64,000 nucleotides of DNA from Deinococcus humi (GCF_014201875.1 NZ_JACHFL010000001.1:372001-436000); one strand, 5' to 3'; positions 40,158-47,304 are shown, counted from the stretch's first letter. The notes: generated by a model from the letters alone, not told the origin. A program made the numbers and translations.

Positions 40158-40294
40158 GGATTCCCCCTGCCTGCCCGTTTCTCTCGTTTGTGGGCACGGT
40201 TATCGGTTCTGCGTCCGGTTCGGCCTCCACATCGGCGGCATCCCAGCACCGCTCTCCAGTGGCTCTTGCGCTGCTTCAGCTTCCACTCCCTCAC
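40154..40294 (-). CDS. Mini-gene, 46-aa basic protein with CxxC
   Basis: GTG start in a GTGA overlap: MREWKLKQRKSHWRAVLGCR, then RCGGRTGRRTDNRAHKREKR. It is extremely basic and could bind nucleic acid, with a possible zinc-binding CRRC. Evidence for expression is the overlap chain. Confidence 0.55.
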   Translation of the reverse strand: MREWKLKQRKSHWRAVLGCRRCGGRTGRRTDNRAHKREKRAGRGNP

Positions 40295-40440
40295 GCCCGC
40301 ACCCGCCGCAGCTCACGCGGGACTGGAGGCCAGGGCGGGGCGGCACGCTCACACAGGGGGCAGTGATCCACCGTCAGCAGGCCGTGGGCACAGTGACGCG
40401 GGGCAGGTTCGGGACGGCGATCTGACAGGGGTACGTTCAC
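40291..40440 (-). CDS. Mini-gene, 49-aa zinc-knuckle-like protein (first after the putative late promoter)
   Basis: GTG start 5 nt after TGGAGG: MNVPLSDRRPEPAPRHCAHG, then LLTVDHCPLCERAAPPWPPV. The HCAH...HCPLC pattern looks like a small zinc-binding module. It stands first behind the putative late promoter and its leader stem. Confidence 0.62.
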   Translation of the reverse strand: MNVPLSDRRPEPAPRHCAHGLLTVDHCPLCERAAPPWPPVPRELRRVRA

Positions 40441-40467
40441 GCAACCTCCAGAGCAACACACGAGAAA

Positions 40468-40498
40468 TCGGGCGCATCTCGCAAAGAGACACGCCCGA
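40468..40498 (-). promoter_or_regulatory. Stem-loop in the putative late leader
   Basis: TCGGGCG (40468-40474) pairs with CGCCCGA (40492-40498); inside it, TCTC and GAGA add an inner stem. It lies between the start point and the first ribosome-binding site. Confidence 0.55.
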
Positions 40499-40509
40499 CT
40501 GATAGCGAA

Positions 40510-40538
40510 ATGATATCAGAAGTATGCGGAAAGGACAA
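40510..40538 (-). promoter_or_regulatory. Putative late promoter
   Basis: On the minus strand TTGTCC (40533-40538), a 17-nt spacer and TATCAT (40510-40515) form a sigma-70-type promoter in the gap after the early operon and in front of the chain leading into terminase and the structural genes. A role as main late promoter is inferred from place; early read-through would also reach these genes. Confidence 0.65.
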
Positions 40539-40539
40539 G

Positions 40540-41277
40540 TTAGGCCGTCTCTAGCGCCTTTGCCGGGTGGACAGTCGGCACGCTGCCGGGGTGGGCAAGG
40601 ATCAGCCGTTCAAAGAGCAGGCGGGCAGGACGGGCCAGCAGGTGATTCCGTACCCCTCTCAGCCCTTCCGTCTGATCTGGGGCGTACAGCGGCCATTGTC
40701 CCCGTGCTGGGAACTCCCGCTGGAACTCCAGAAAATACGCGAGATCGTCACCCTCAAGGCTGGCCGTGTCAATGGTGGCGGTGTGCGGCTCACTCAGGGC
40801 GTGCAAACCGAACAGGGGGGAAACGTAGTGGACAGTCGGCAGCTTCACCACGTAGGCCGTCAGGTGGCCGGGGCGGGTGGCGGGGGCGAGATCGGCGCGG
40901 AGGGTGGCCGTCACCACTCTCAAGTCCACCTCTGCGGTGCGGTGGCGCTTCTCCGCATTCAACCGGGCGATCAGGCAGGCGGGCACGGTGTCCGGCGTGT
41001 ACCGTTCCGCTTCCAGCACCGCTTGAACGGCGTCACGGTGGGCACGGTAGGCGCGGCGCTCGGCTTCGTGGGCCTGAAGGTAATCAGCGGTGGTGAGGCC
41101 CGGCTTCCCCCGTGGTGTGGCGTTGGGGGCGGGCTGTTGCGCTTGCAGGGGCAGCGGGGCGCGTCTGTCGTTGAGGATAGCAAGGGCTAGGCTGTTGACT
41201 GTCAGCAGGCGGCTGAGGCGCTGGGCGGAAACGATGGTGGGGGCGGTGAGCGTCAGGGGTTGGGTGGGTTCCGTCAT
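40540..41277 (-). CDS. Hypothetical phage protein, 245 aa
   Basis: It starts MTEPTQPLTLTAPTIVSAQR directly after the upstream TAA. The N-terminal half is Pro/Ala-rich and helical; the C-terminal half contains YVVKLPTVHYVSPLFGLHAL and FLEFQREFPARGQWPLYAPD. It is the last gene of the early operon in this reading. No domain was recognised; a regulator of the early-late transition would sit in such a place, but there is no sequence support. Confidence 0.68.
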   Translation of the reverse strand: MTEPTQPLTLTAPTIVSAQRLSRLLTVNSLALAILNDRRAPLPLQAQQPAPNATPRGKPGLTTADYLQAHEAERRAYRAHRDAVQAVLEAERYTPDTVPACLIARLNAEKRHRTAEVDLRVVTATLRADLAPATRPGHLTAYVVKLPTVHYVSPLFGLHALSEPHTATIDTASLEGDDLAYFLEFQREFPARGQWPLYAPDQTEGLRGVRNHLLARPARLLFERLILAHPGSVPTVHPAKALETA

Positions 41278-41484
41278 TTAAACCTCGCTGAGCATTCCGT
41301 GGGCCATGCGGCGGCGATACGCGGCGGCCAGTGCCTTGCTGCCCTCCCCCACCTCGCTCAGCAGTTCGGCGTCCGTCTGCTGTGGCGCGGGGGCATGGGG
41401 CGCAGGTTCAGGGGGCAGCCATGCGGCGTAGCACTCGGCTTCAATGTTTGCGATGTCCACCGGGCGGGCGCGGCGCTTAGGCAT
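41278..41484 (-). CDS. Hypothetical phage protein, 68 aa
   Basis: MPKRRARPVDIANIEAECYA, a basic start followed by a Pro-rich linker and a helix (ELLSEVGEGSKALAAAYRRR). It overlaps the previous gene by 8 nt. Not recognised. Confidence 0.64.
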   Translation of the reverse strand: MPKRRARPVDIANIEAECYAAWLPPEPAPHAPAPQQTDAELLSEVGEGSKALAAAYRRRMAHGMLSEV

Positions 41485-41713
41485 GGCGGGCGCAGGACGG
41501 GCAGAGCAGGCGGGGCGATACCCTGTCGGGCCGCGTCAACCAATTCGAGGGGGCGAGGGATTGCCAGCCCAGCGCCTTGAGTTCGGCGGAGGGCAACTCA
41601 CGGGGCAACGGGGCTTCGCAGATCACGCACACGCGGCGCTCGTACCGTTCGGCGGCCAGCGCTTCCACCTGTGCGTCCGTCATCCCTTCCAGCGTTTCAG
41701 CGAGTTTCAGCAT
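41477..41713 (-). CDS. Zinc-binding small protein, 78 aa
   Basis: The start MLKLAETLEGMTDAQVEALA follows TTGGAGGTTCAC. CVIC and CPSC near residues 27 and 73 form a probable zinc site, typical for small phage zinc-finger proteins. A hairpin GCCCCGCC/GGCGGGGC (41732-41754) and the CTCAGATTTGAG motif lie upstream. Confidence 0.68.
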   Translation of the reverse strand: MLKLAETLEGMTDAQVEALAAERYERRVCVICEAPLPRELPSAELKALGWQSLAPSNWLTRPDRVSPRLLCPSCARHA

Positions 41714-41731
41714 GTGAACCTCCAATGGAGC

Positions 41732-41796
41732 GCCCCGCCGTGTGAGGGCGGGGCTTGCGTCTCAGATTTGAGAGGGTGGGTGTCAGCTTCTGTCAG
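41732..41796. promoter_or_regulatory. Hairpin plus paired palindromic motifs upstream of the 41477-41713 gene
   Basis: GCCCCGCC (41732-41739) pairs with GGCGGGGC (41747-41754). CTCAGATTTGAG (41761-41772) and GTCAGCTTCTGTCAG (41782-41796) follow. The same motif pair occurs near attL and at 55190-55218. Confidence 0.5.
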
Positions 41797-41817
41797 GGTG
41801 CTAGAGCGTCGTCAACG

Positions 41818-41970
41818 TGACCACTCCCCGCCCCGAAGGGCGAGGCTTCTCAGACCACGGCATGCGATACCCCGCTACCGTTGAGGGCTGAAGGGACGGC
41901 CCGTCCCAAAATGTTGTGCGCCGCATTCACGTCCGCATTCTCAGCATGCCCGCACTGGGCGCACAGAAAA
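41818..41970 (-). ncRNA. Putative omega/reRNA of TnpB (approximate span)
   Basis: TnpB guide RNAs come from the 3' end of tnpB and the right end of the element. The hairpin at 41824-41845 would be the last scaffold stem, and the guide would be the flank immediately after the right end (CGTTGACGACGCTCTAG, 41817 downward). The 5' limit is a guess from the family; only the stem and end motif are seen. Confidence 0.4.
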
Positions 41971-43088
41971 CGTGACTGACTGACCCGGTTTTCCTTGCCC
42001 ACATGCCCACAGATACGGCATGTTTGCGAGGTGTACGCAGGGTTGACGGCGATGACTGAACGTCCGGCACTCGCAGCCTTGGCGTTCAGGATTTCAAAAA
42101 ACGATGCCCAGCCCACGTCCGAAATGCTCCGGGCGAGGTTGGACTTCACCATGTTGCTGACCTTCAAATCCTCGTGCGCGATCAGATCGTGTTCATTGAC
42201 CAGCCTCCGGGCGGTTTTGTGGTGGAAGTCGGCACGCTGTCGCCTGATCTTTCGATGAGCCTTGGCGACCTGCTGGACGGCTTTTCGGCGACGGTTGCTG
42301 CCTTTCTTCCGGCGCGATACGGTGCGCTGCTGAACGCGGAGATTCTTGAGGCCGTTCTTCAGGTAACGCGGGTTCTCCACAAACTCGCCGTCTGACGTGA
42401 TGGCAAACCATGTTGTCCCCACGTCCACCCCGACTGCTGAGCCTGTGGCAGGCAAAGGGGCCAGCGGGACTTCGCAGACATAGGCAGCAAACCACTGTCC
42501 GCAGTCGTGAATGATCTGGAGGGATTTGGGTTTGCCTTCAAGCGGGCGGTGCAGCTTAATCTTGACCGCGCCGATTTTGGGGATGTTGATGCGCCGCCCC
42601 TCATCCACGGGCTTGCCGCAGGCTGTCCAATCGCCTTTCTTGTTGTCCCAGCACTGCTTGAACTTGAATGAGTCCCAGCGTTGACGGGGTTTGAACCGGG
42701 GAAAACCTGCACGTTTCGCTCCCTTCTTAACCCGGCTGAAAAAGGACTTATACGCCCTGTCGAGCCGATCAAAAACGTCTTGCAGAACGTGGGAGTAGAC
42801 CCCGCCGTATTCCGGGCAGGCGTCCTTGAGGGCTGTGAGTTCGCGCTGCTGATCGTAGGCGCTGAGCGTTTTGCCGTGTTTTCGGTACGCTTCGCGGCGC
42901 TGTTCAAGGCCCGCGTTGTAGAGCATGCGGGTGAGTCGCAATGTCTCAAACATAGCGACCTCTTGGGGCTTTGTCGGGTAGAGACGAAACTTGAATACTC
43001 TGGTTGTGGTGGTAGAATCCGTGACGCTGCACCTCCCCGTAGGTGTAGAGCAGAGGGGTGGTGAGACACCGCGCTCTGCTTTCGTCAT
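41850..43088 (-). CDS. tnpB: TnpB RNA-guided nuclease, 412 aa
   Basis: The IS200/IS605 TnpB is a RuvC-type nuclease guided by the element's own RNA. The RuvC residues are visible: VGVDVGTTWF (Asp), HEDLKVSNM (Glu) and ENADVNAAHNI (Asp). The zinc finger is CRICGHV...CAQCGHA. The N-terminal FKFRLYPTKPQEVAM is typical. Length is normal (about 410). All catalytic residues are present, so it is probably active. The start codon is uncertain: the ATG at 43088 is the only usable one upstream of the conserved N-terminus. Confidence 0.93.
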   Translation of the reverse strand: MTKAERGVSPPLCSTPTGRCSVTDSTTTTRVFKFRLYPTKPQEVAMFETLRLTRMLYNAGLEQRREAYRKHGKTLSAYDQQRELTALKDACPEYGGVYSHVLQDVFDRLDRAYKSFFSRVKKGAKRAGFPRFKPRQRWDSFKFKQCWDNKKGDWTACGKPVDEGRRINIPKIGAVKIKLHRPLEGKPKSLQIIHDCGQWFAAYVCEVPLAPLPATGSAVGVDVGTTWFAITSDGEFVENPRYLKNGLKNLRVQQRTVSRRKKGSNRRRKAVQQVAKAHRKIRRQRADFHHKTARRLVNEHDLIAHEDLKVSNMVKSNLARSISDVGWASFFEILNAKAASAGRSVIAVNPAYTSQTCRICGHVGKENRVSQSRFLCAQCGHAENADVNAAHNILGRAVPSALNGSGVSHAVV

Positions 43089-43184
43089 CTATTCTAGCAC
43101 AGAAAGCCTCGGCTTTGCCGTCCCTGTCGGCGCGAATGCCGCTAGACCCCGCTCTGAAGAACGGTGCATGCGCGTCACTTTATG

Positions 43185-43616
43185 TCACTCAATGACGCGG
43201 CGGGATTCCAGATACTTCTGAATGAATAGGCTGGCCTCTCCGCTGATGGCCTGATCCGGCAGAAATCGCAGGAATTGCCAGCCCGCTAGAACGCCTAAGT
43301 TCTGCCGCTCCAAGTCCCGCGCCCGCTTGTCATGGACGCCATGAACCCCACCGTCGACCTCAATCAAGAGATGAGCGGCGGGAATCGCCAGATCGCTCTG
43401 AAACTTCCGGGGCGGATTCAAGGCAGCACCCCACATGTACTGTTCGGCGTACCCAATGCCCAGAATGTCCAGCCACCTGCACAGGGCTTGCTCTGCCTTC
43501 TCCCCTGCCCTGACCCCTTGAGCGGTCTGCTGGGCCTTCTGGGGGCCTCTGGAGGGCAAGGCGTGGCCCATGCGGGCGAGGTAGGCGCGGTAATCGGCCT
43601 CAGACATACGCGGCAT
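43185..43616 (-). CDS. Endonuclease-like protein (DUF559/Vsr-type PD-(D/E)XK), 143 aa
   Basis: The C-terminal half KFQSDLAIPAAHLLIEVDGG, then VHGVHDKRARDLERQNLGVLAGWQFLRF carries a PD-(D/E)XK core (Asp in QSDLAI, E-x-D-G as second acidic element, basic residues in DKRARDLERQ). It is similar in layout to DUF559/Vsr-like nucleases. It may act in DNA processing, homing or superinfection. The ATG shares one base with the upstream stop (TGATG). The IS is inserted just after its stop. Confidence 0.8.
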   Translation of the reverse strand: MPRMSEADYRAYLARMGHALPSRGPQKAQQTAQGVRAGEKAEQALCRWLDILGIGYAEQYMWGAALNPPRKFQSDLAIPAAHLLIEVDGGVHGVHDKRARDLERQNLGVLAGWQFLRFLPDQAISGEASLFIQKYLESRRVIE

Positions 43617-43852
43617 CAGAGGCCCGCACGATCAAGGAACTTAAGAACTGCCGCCGCGTCAAAAATGCAGACAATTTGATAGCCGCCTTCTGGCGCATCT
43701 CTGACCATGCAAACTTCCTCGGCACACGGGCCGGACCTGCCCGCTAATCGAGGATTTCCCGTGGGCATCCTGTCCCGCTTGAGGGTGAGGTAAACGCCTT
43801 TGACTCCAATACTCAGGCGACGGTGGCATTCCTGACGAATGGCTGTCGTCAT
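43616..43852 (-). CDS. Hypothetical phage protein, 78 aa
   Basis: The start MTTAIRQECHRRLSIGVKGV follows TTTGGAGGAAGC. The protein has a small alpha/beta look (GGYQIVCIFDAAAVLKFLDR). The longer in-frame start upstream was rejected for lack of a ribosome-binding site. Not recognised. Confidence 0.64.
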   Translation of the reverse strand: MTTAIRQECHRRLSIGVKGVYLTLKRDRMPTGNPRLAGRSGPCAEEVCMVRDAPEGGYQIVCIFDAAAVLKFLDRAGL

Positions 43853-43913
43853 GCTTCCTCCAAATGGCAAGCCCGCCCCGGCGCAGAGGCCAGAGGCGGG
43901 GGTGAAGGGCGGG

Positions 43914-44561
43914 TTAGGCGGCTTGCTGCTGAGCAAGATGGGCGCGGAGGGTGGCAATACAGCAGGCCAGCGTCAGGCGCTCATGATCGGAAGCAAACGG
44001 GCGACCCGGGCGGGCCTCCAGCCATGCCAGCACCTCTGGCAACCGGAAGTACACGTGCCCCCGCTGGGTGCGGCCTGCCACTGGGCAGCCGTTGCGCTGC
44101 CACTGACGCGGCGTGGATCGGCAGAGGCCCAGCAAGTCGGCCAGCATGGACACCGAGTACGCCCCACGGGGGATGGAAGGGGGAGCCACGGGACGCGCAC
44201 TCATGACACGGCGCACGTCGTCGGGATGAAAAAGGAGGTTTCCCGATCCGCCCGGCCCGATAGCGCGGCGTGTCCTGACGTTCAGCCGTCCCTGACGCCT
44301 CCTGCGGTACAGGATGGAACGATCAAGGCCCATCAGGGCGGCAACCTGCCCCACGGTGAGCCAGTCACGCAACTCATCAGCGGTGCTGGCATCAGCGTAG
44401 TGGGCACGGATCAGCGCCGCCGCCCGATCTGACACGGCCCATGCCCACCCCTGCTCTTGGGGGGACTTGAAGTGAAAGACGTTGCGGGTCTTCACGTGAC
44501 GACGCACAGAGCTGTATTGCACCTGAAGCTCTGCCGCCAGTTCGCGCAGGGTAATGCTCAC
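43914..44561 (-). CDS. Triple helix-turn-helix (excisionase/MerR-like) protein, 215 aa
   Basis: Three separate helix-turn-helix modules are visible: TLRELAAELQVQYSSVRRHV (about residue 5), TVGQVAALMGLDRSILYRRR (about 70) and SVSMLADLLGLCRSTPRQWQ (about 140), each followed by a wing-like strand (NVFHFK, GNLLFHPDDV, GHVYFRLPEV). Tandem excisionase-type modules in one chain are rare. The protein could bind an extended DNA site, as an excisionase or regulator. The GTG overlaps the upstream stop. Confidence 0.8.
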   Translation of the reverse strand: MSITLRELAAELQVQYSSVRRHVKTRNVFHFKSPQEQGWAWAVSDRAAALIRAHYADASTADELRDWLTVGQVAALMGLDRSILYRRRRQGRLNVRTRRAIGPGGSGNLLFHPDDVRRVMSARPVAPPSIPRGAYSVSMLADLLGLCRSTPRQWQRNGCPVAGRTQRGHVYFRLPEVLAWLEARPGRPFASDHERLTLACCIATLRAHLAQQQAA

Positions 44562-44728
44562 GCCGTCTCCCACAGGGCGGGCAGCGGCTCAGCCTCCCAT
44601 TCCCGCTTGCGGTCCCGCATCAGCGATTGCAGGAAATGAAGCGTCTGAACCTCATTCAGAGTCAGGCAGTCACGGGCGGCGAGGCGCATGTACTGGCGCT
44701 CGTACACGATCAGATCATCATGGTTCAT
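44558..44728 (-). CDS. Hypothetical phage protein, 56 aa
   Basis: MNHDDLIVYERQYMRLAARD, then CLTLNEVQTLHFLQSLMRDR: a small helical protein with ATGA and GTGA overlaps on both sides. Not recognised. Confidence 0.62.
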   Translation of the reverse strand: MNHDDLIVYERQYMRLAARDCLTLNEVQTLHFLQSLMRDRKREWEAEPLPALWETA

Positions 44729-44937
44729 TCTGCGGGCCTCCAATAACGGGAGCGGGTGCCGTTCGGCTCGGTGCGGGTTTCAAGGCTCAGGTGCCCGCCC
44801 GCCTCCAGACGGGCCAGGGCGGACAGCAGGGCGCGGCGGCCCGTCTCGGTGAGGTGACGGGTGTACAGGCGTTCCAGGGACACACAGCCCTCTGAGTGGA
44901 CGGCGGTGAGGATGCGGCGTTCAAGGCCGGGCTTCAT
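44725..44937 (-). CDS. Winged-helix-like small protein, 70 aa
   Basis: LERRILTAVHSEGCVSLERL, then ALLSALARLEAGGHLSLETR shows a compact winged-helix layout. It overlaps the methyltransferase stop by 4 nt. It may be a DNA-binding cofactor or regulator. Family inferred from fold pattern. Confidence 0.64.
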   Translation of the reverse strand: MKPGLERRILTAVHSEGCVSLERLYTRHLTETGRRALLSALARLEAGGHLSLETRTEPNGTRSRYWRPAE

Positions 44938-45707
44938 GACACCCCCAGCAGGGCGGGCTGAGCGTGCCTGACGCGGCGCTGAGCAATGGCGTGATATTTC
45001 TCGTCCCGCTCAATCAGGATGGGTACGCGCCCGCATTGAATGGCCGCCACTCCAGTTGTGCCGCTGCCCGCCGTGTTGTCCAGCACCACGTCACCGGGTT
45101 GGGTATACGTGCGGATCAAATACTCAAAAAGTGCGACAGGTTTTTGGGTGGGGTGTTCTAAATCGTTGTTCGGGTTGGCGAATCTCAGAATTGAAGTGGG
45201 GTAGTTTTCCCACTCAGTTTCATACCCGCGCTTATGGGAAGGGCGGGTGCCGATCACGCCGCCGTCTTTCATCTCAACGCCGGGCCGATAGTGATACTTC
45301 GGGTTGTGGACTAGCCCCTGCGGATAGTAGGCCATGCGGCGCGGGGATTTGTTGGCCGTTGTGCCAAGAGAAAACACGCAAACTTCCTCGTGCAACCGGA
45401 CGGGCTTGTTCTTGGCATTCAAAAAGTCTGAGCCTTTTGACTTTTCCCAAATCCAGCAGTATTTGAACAGTTCCAGCCGTGAGGCGATCAGAGCGGTGGT
45501 GAACGGCTGCGCTGCTGTCAGCACAATGGCTCCATTCGGCTTGATGAGCCGCTCGTATTGCTCCCAGAGCGCGGCAAAAGGAACCACGCTGTCCCACGCG
45601 CAGGCGGTTGTCCCATACGGCAAGTCCGCCAGAATCATGTCCACCGACTGCGTGGGCAGGGTGGGCATCACCTCCAGGCAGTCCCCCAGAATCACCTGCG
45701 CATTCAT
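44934..45707 (-). CDS. DNA methyltransferase (amino-methyltransferase, DLPYG type), 257 aa
   Basis: Motif IV DLPYGTTACAWDS (residues 31-43) comes first and motif I DNTAGSGTTGVAA (about 210) near the C-terminus, the beta-class order for N6-adenine or N4-cytosine enzymes. The start MNAQVILGDCLEVMPTLP follows GGGGGGAAGG. No cognate restriction gene is adjacent, so it is an orphan phage enzyme, perhaps protecting phage DNA from host restriction. The target sequence is unknown. Confidence 0.93.
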   Translation of the reverse strand: MNAQVILGDCLEVMPTLPTQSVDMILADLPYGTTACAWDSVVPFAALWEQYERLIKPNGAIVLTAAQPFTTALIASRLELFKYCWIWEKSKGSDFLNAKNKPVRLHEEVCVFSLGTTANKSPRRMAYYPQGLVHNPKYHYRPGVEMKDGGVIGTRPSHKRGYETEWENYPTSILRFANPNNDLEHPTQKPVALFEYLIRTYTQPGDVVLDNTAGSGTTGVAAIQCGRVPILIERDEKYHAIAQRRVRHAQPALLGVS

Positions 45708-45925
45708 CCTTCCCCCCTCAATCGGTAGCGGCACGCCTGCCCCGTATCCCCAGGGCGCAGGGGTTCCAGTGTGGCAATCAGGTAGCCCTGCTCAGTGGCG
45801 GCATAGAGCAAGCCCTGCATGGCCTCACGGGTGTAAGGCAGGCGCTTCTCCAGGCCCGTGAGCGTCAGCCCGTTAGGCTCAGCTTTCAGGGCGGCGTAAA
45901 CGGCAGGCAGGATGTCAGGAATCAC
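45704..45925 (-). CDS. Winged-helix-like small protein, 73 aa
   Basis: The GTG start gives MIPDILPAVYAALKAEPNGL, then TLTGLEKRLPYTREAMQGLL and ATEQGYLIATLEP. This is a probable winged-helix DNA-binding fold, similar in build to the gene on the other side of the methyltransferase. Both flank the enzyme, so one may regulate it. Confidence 0.62.
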   Translation of the reverse strand: MIPDILPAVYAALKAEPNGLTLTGLEKRLPYTREAMQGLLYAATEQGYLIATLEPLRPGDTGQACRYRLRGEG

Positions 45926-46178
45926 GCACGGCCCCCCGGCAGTAGGAGGAATGGCGGTAAGTCAGTTCGAGCTGGCACAGGGCACGGGCCAGTGGGCAGG
46001 ACGGCAGGGGCCAGTCCTCCGGGTGTTCGGCGCGGCGCAGTCGCCAGCGGGCAGCCGTGGCCGCCTTGCGCGTGCAGGTGTCTGCCTCATCCCAGAGGGT
46101 TTTTGTCGCGCTGGGCCAGTTGTCAAACTCGCTGGTGGGCTTGAGGGCGGCGCTGTCAACGAACAGAACGCGGCTCAC
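45915..46178 (-). CDS. Hypothetical phage protein, 87 aa
   Basis: The GTG start overlaps the PP-loop enzyme's stop (GTGA), reading MSRVLFVDSAALKPTSEFDN. The protein is rich in Trp, Arg and Cys (CPLARALCQLELTYRHSSYC). Not recognised. Confidence 0.6.
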   Translation of the reverse strand: MSRVLFVDSAALKPTSEFDNWPSATKTLWDEADTCTRKAATAARWRLRRAEHPEDWPLPSCPLARALCQLELTYRHSSYCRGAVRDS

Positions 46179-46933
46179 AGCCAGCACCCGGAAGCGGCGC
46201 AGGTCACAGTGTCATCCTCAAAAAGACTCGGTTGTTCATCCCATTTCACCTCATTGAGTGGGCGGGCGCTGCGGTGCAGGAAGGCGTGAGGATCACGGGC
46301 GCGTATCTCGCGTTCCACCTCCACTGCCGTCTGAAAATCGGCAGGCGCGGTGGAGCGCAGGTGCTTCCACTGGGCATCCCCCATGTGCGGGCACATCAGG
46401 CAACTGGACTTCGGCGCATCGGGCCAGCCCTGCTCACGGATGGCGGCGTAACAGCCATCCCGGCTGACGCCCAGGTCAATCAACGGGAAGGCGTTCACGA
46501 TCCATTTCATGCCGCTGGGCTTCATGCGGTCGCACTCATCCATCGAAATCCCCAGCCATTGCACGGCGCTCTTGACGCCCTGCTCACGCAGCCAACGCCG
46601 GACAGGGCGCTGCTTCCATTCGTTCGAGCAGTAGGTGGGAAGCTTGCTCACGCCGCCGCCCTGCGTCGTATACATCGGCATCAGGACGCCGCCATTCCCG
46701 GCGTACAGATCGACCGTGCTGTAGCTGTGCGGCACGATCACCAGTGGGATGCCCAGCGCCTCGCAGGCGGGACAGTGGACGGCCTGCACGTAATCCCACG
46801 TCGCCGTCTTTTCGCGTCCTGTGTCCGCCATCACCACGTAATCCGGGCGGGGCAGCTTGCCTTGCAGGATTAGAGCCAGCATGGCGGTGCTTTGAACGCC
46901 TCCCCCATTGCTCAGGATGGTGACGGCGCTCAT
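46175..46933 (-). CDS. PP-loop (PAPS-reductase-like) protein A, 252 aa
   Basis: The N-terminal ILSNGGGVQSTAMLALILQG is a PP-loop ATP-pyrophosphatase motif. Later hallmarks LPTYCSNEWKQRPVRRWLRE, GISMDECDRMKPSGMKWIVN, FPLIDLGVSRDGCYAA and SSCLMCPHMGDAQWKHL define the phage adenine-nucleotide-alpha-hydrolase group. The four to five conserved cysteines could hold an iron-sulfur cluster. These enzymes activate a substrate with ATP, often for sulfur insertion. The substrate here is unknown. A second PP-loop protein lies at 48689-49534. Confidence 0.85.
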   Translation of the reverse strand: MSAVTILSNGGGVQSTAMLALILQGKLPRPDYVVMADTGREKTATWDYVQAVHCPACEALGIPLVIVPHSYSTVDLYAGNGGVLMPMYTTQGGGVSKLPTYCSNEWKQRPVRRWLREQGVKSAVQWLGISMDECDRMKPSGMKWIVNAFPLIDLGVSRDGCYAAIREQGWPDAPKSSCLMCPHMGDAQWKHLRSTAPADFQTAVEVEREIRARDPHAFLHRSARPLNEVKWDEQPSLFEDDTVTCAASGCWL

Positions 46934-47244
46934 TTGGCGTCCTTGAGTCCCGCCAGTTTCAGCACGGCGGGCAGCGTGTAGCGGGGCGGCTCTTTCTCGC
47001 AGGCGGCGGCCTTCTCATCGCGCATCATGCCCAGCAGCCTGTCCCGGCTGCGTTCCAGTTCCCGATCAATGCGGGCGCTGTGTTCCAGCCGCTCAATGCG
47101 GCGGCGCAGGGCGGCCATCTGGCGGATCAGGCGGATGCGGGCGTATACCATCACCCGCACATCGGCCCGCAGATCGGAGAGTTCCAGGGTGGCGAGGTAG
47201 GCGTAAGTGGCGCAGGCGGCCAGGGCAACAGTCAGTAGGCGCAT
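46930..47244 (-). CDS. Membrane-anchored coiled-coil protein, 104 aa
   Basis: MRLLTVALAACATYAYLATL is a short N-terminal membrane anchor. The Arg/Glu-rich RLIRQMAALRRRIERLEHSA, then RIDRELERSRDRLLGMM forms a coiled coil. ATGA overlap with the PP-loop gene downstream. A 9-bp hairpin (CGCCCAGCC/GGCTGGGCG, 47261-47286) lies upstream of its ribosome-binding site. Function unknown. Confidence 0.64.
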   Translation of the reverse strand: MRLLTVALAACATYAYLATLELSDLRADVRVMVYARIRLIRQMAALRRRIERLEHSARIDRELERSRDRLLGMMRDEKAAACEKEPPRYTLPAVLKLAGLKDAK

Positions 47245-47260
47245 TCAGGCTCCAAAGAAG

Positions 47261-47286
47261 CGCCCAGCCGGGGGAGTGGCTGGGCG
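47261..47286 (-). repeat. 9-bp hairpin before the 46930-47244 gene
   Basis: CGCCCAGCC (47261-47269) pairs with GGCTGGGCG (47278-47286). It is one of the hairpins that precede ribosome-binding sites in the minus-strand operons. Confidence 0.6.
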
Positions 47287-47304
47287 GGAAGGGGTGGAGT
47301 GGTT

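Larger units (their letters stand above)
41818..43184 (-). mobile_element. TnpB-only IS200/IS605-family (IS1341-type) element
   Basis: A lone tnpB with no tnpA transposase lies in the early operon. The right end carries a subterminal hairpin CTCGCCC-ttcg-GGGCGGGG (41824-41845) and probably ends at GTGGTCA (41818-41824 on the minus strand), as in Deinococcus relatives. The left end lies somewhere in 43089-43187 and I cannot fix it. The element inserted after the end of an endonuclease gene. Lacking TnpA it would need help in trans to move. Confidence 0.75.

Noticed and set aside
40082..40502. Plus-strand frames in the pre-terminase region
   Set aside because: The minus strand here carries a complete chain of overlapping mini-genes with a ribosome-binding site and promoter. 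The plus frames have none of these.
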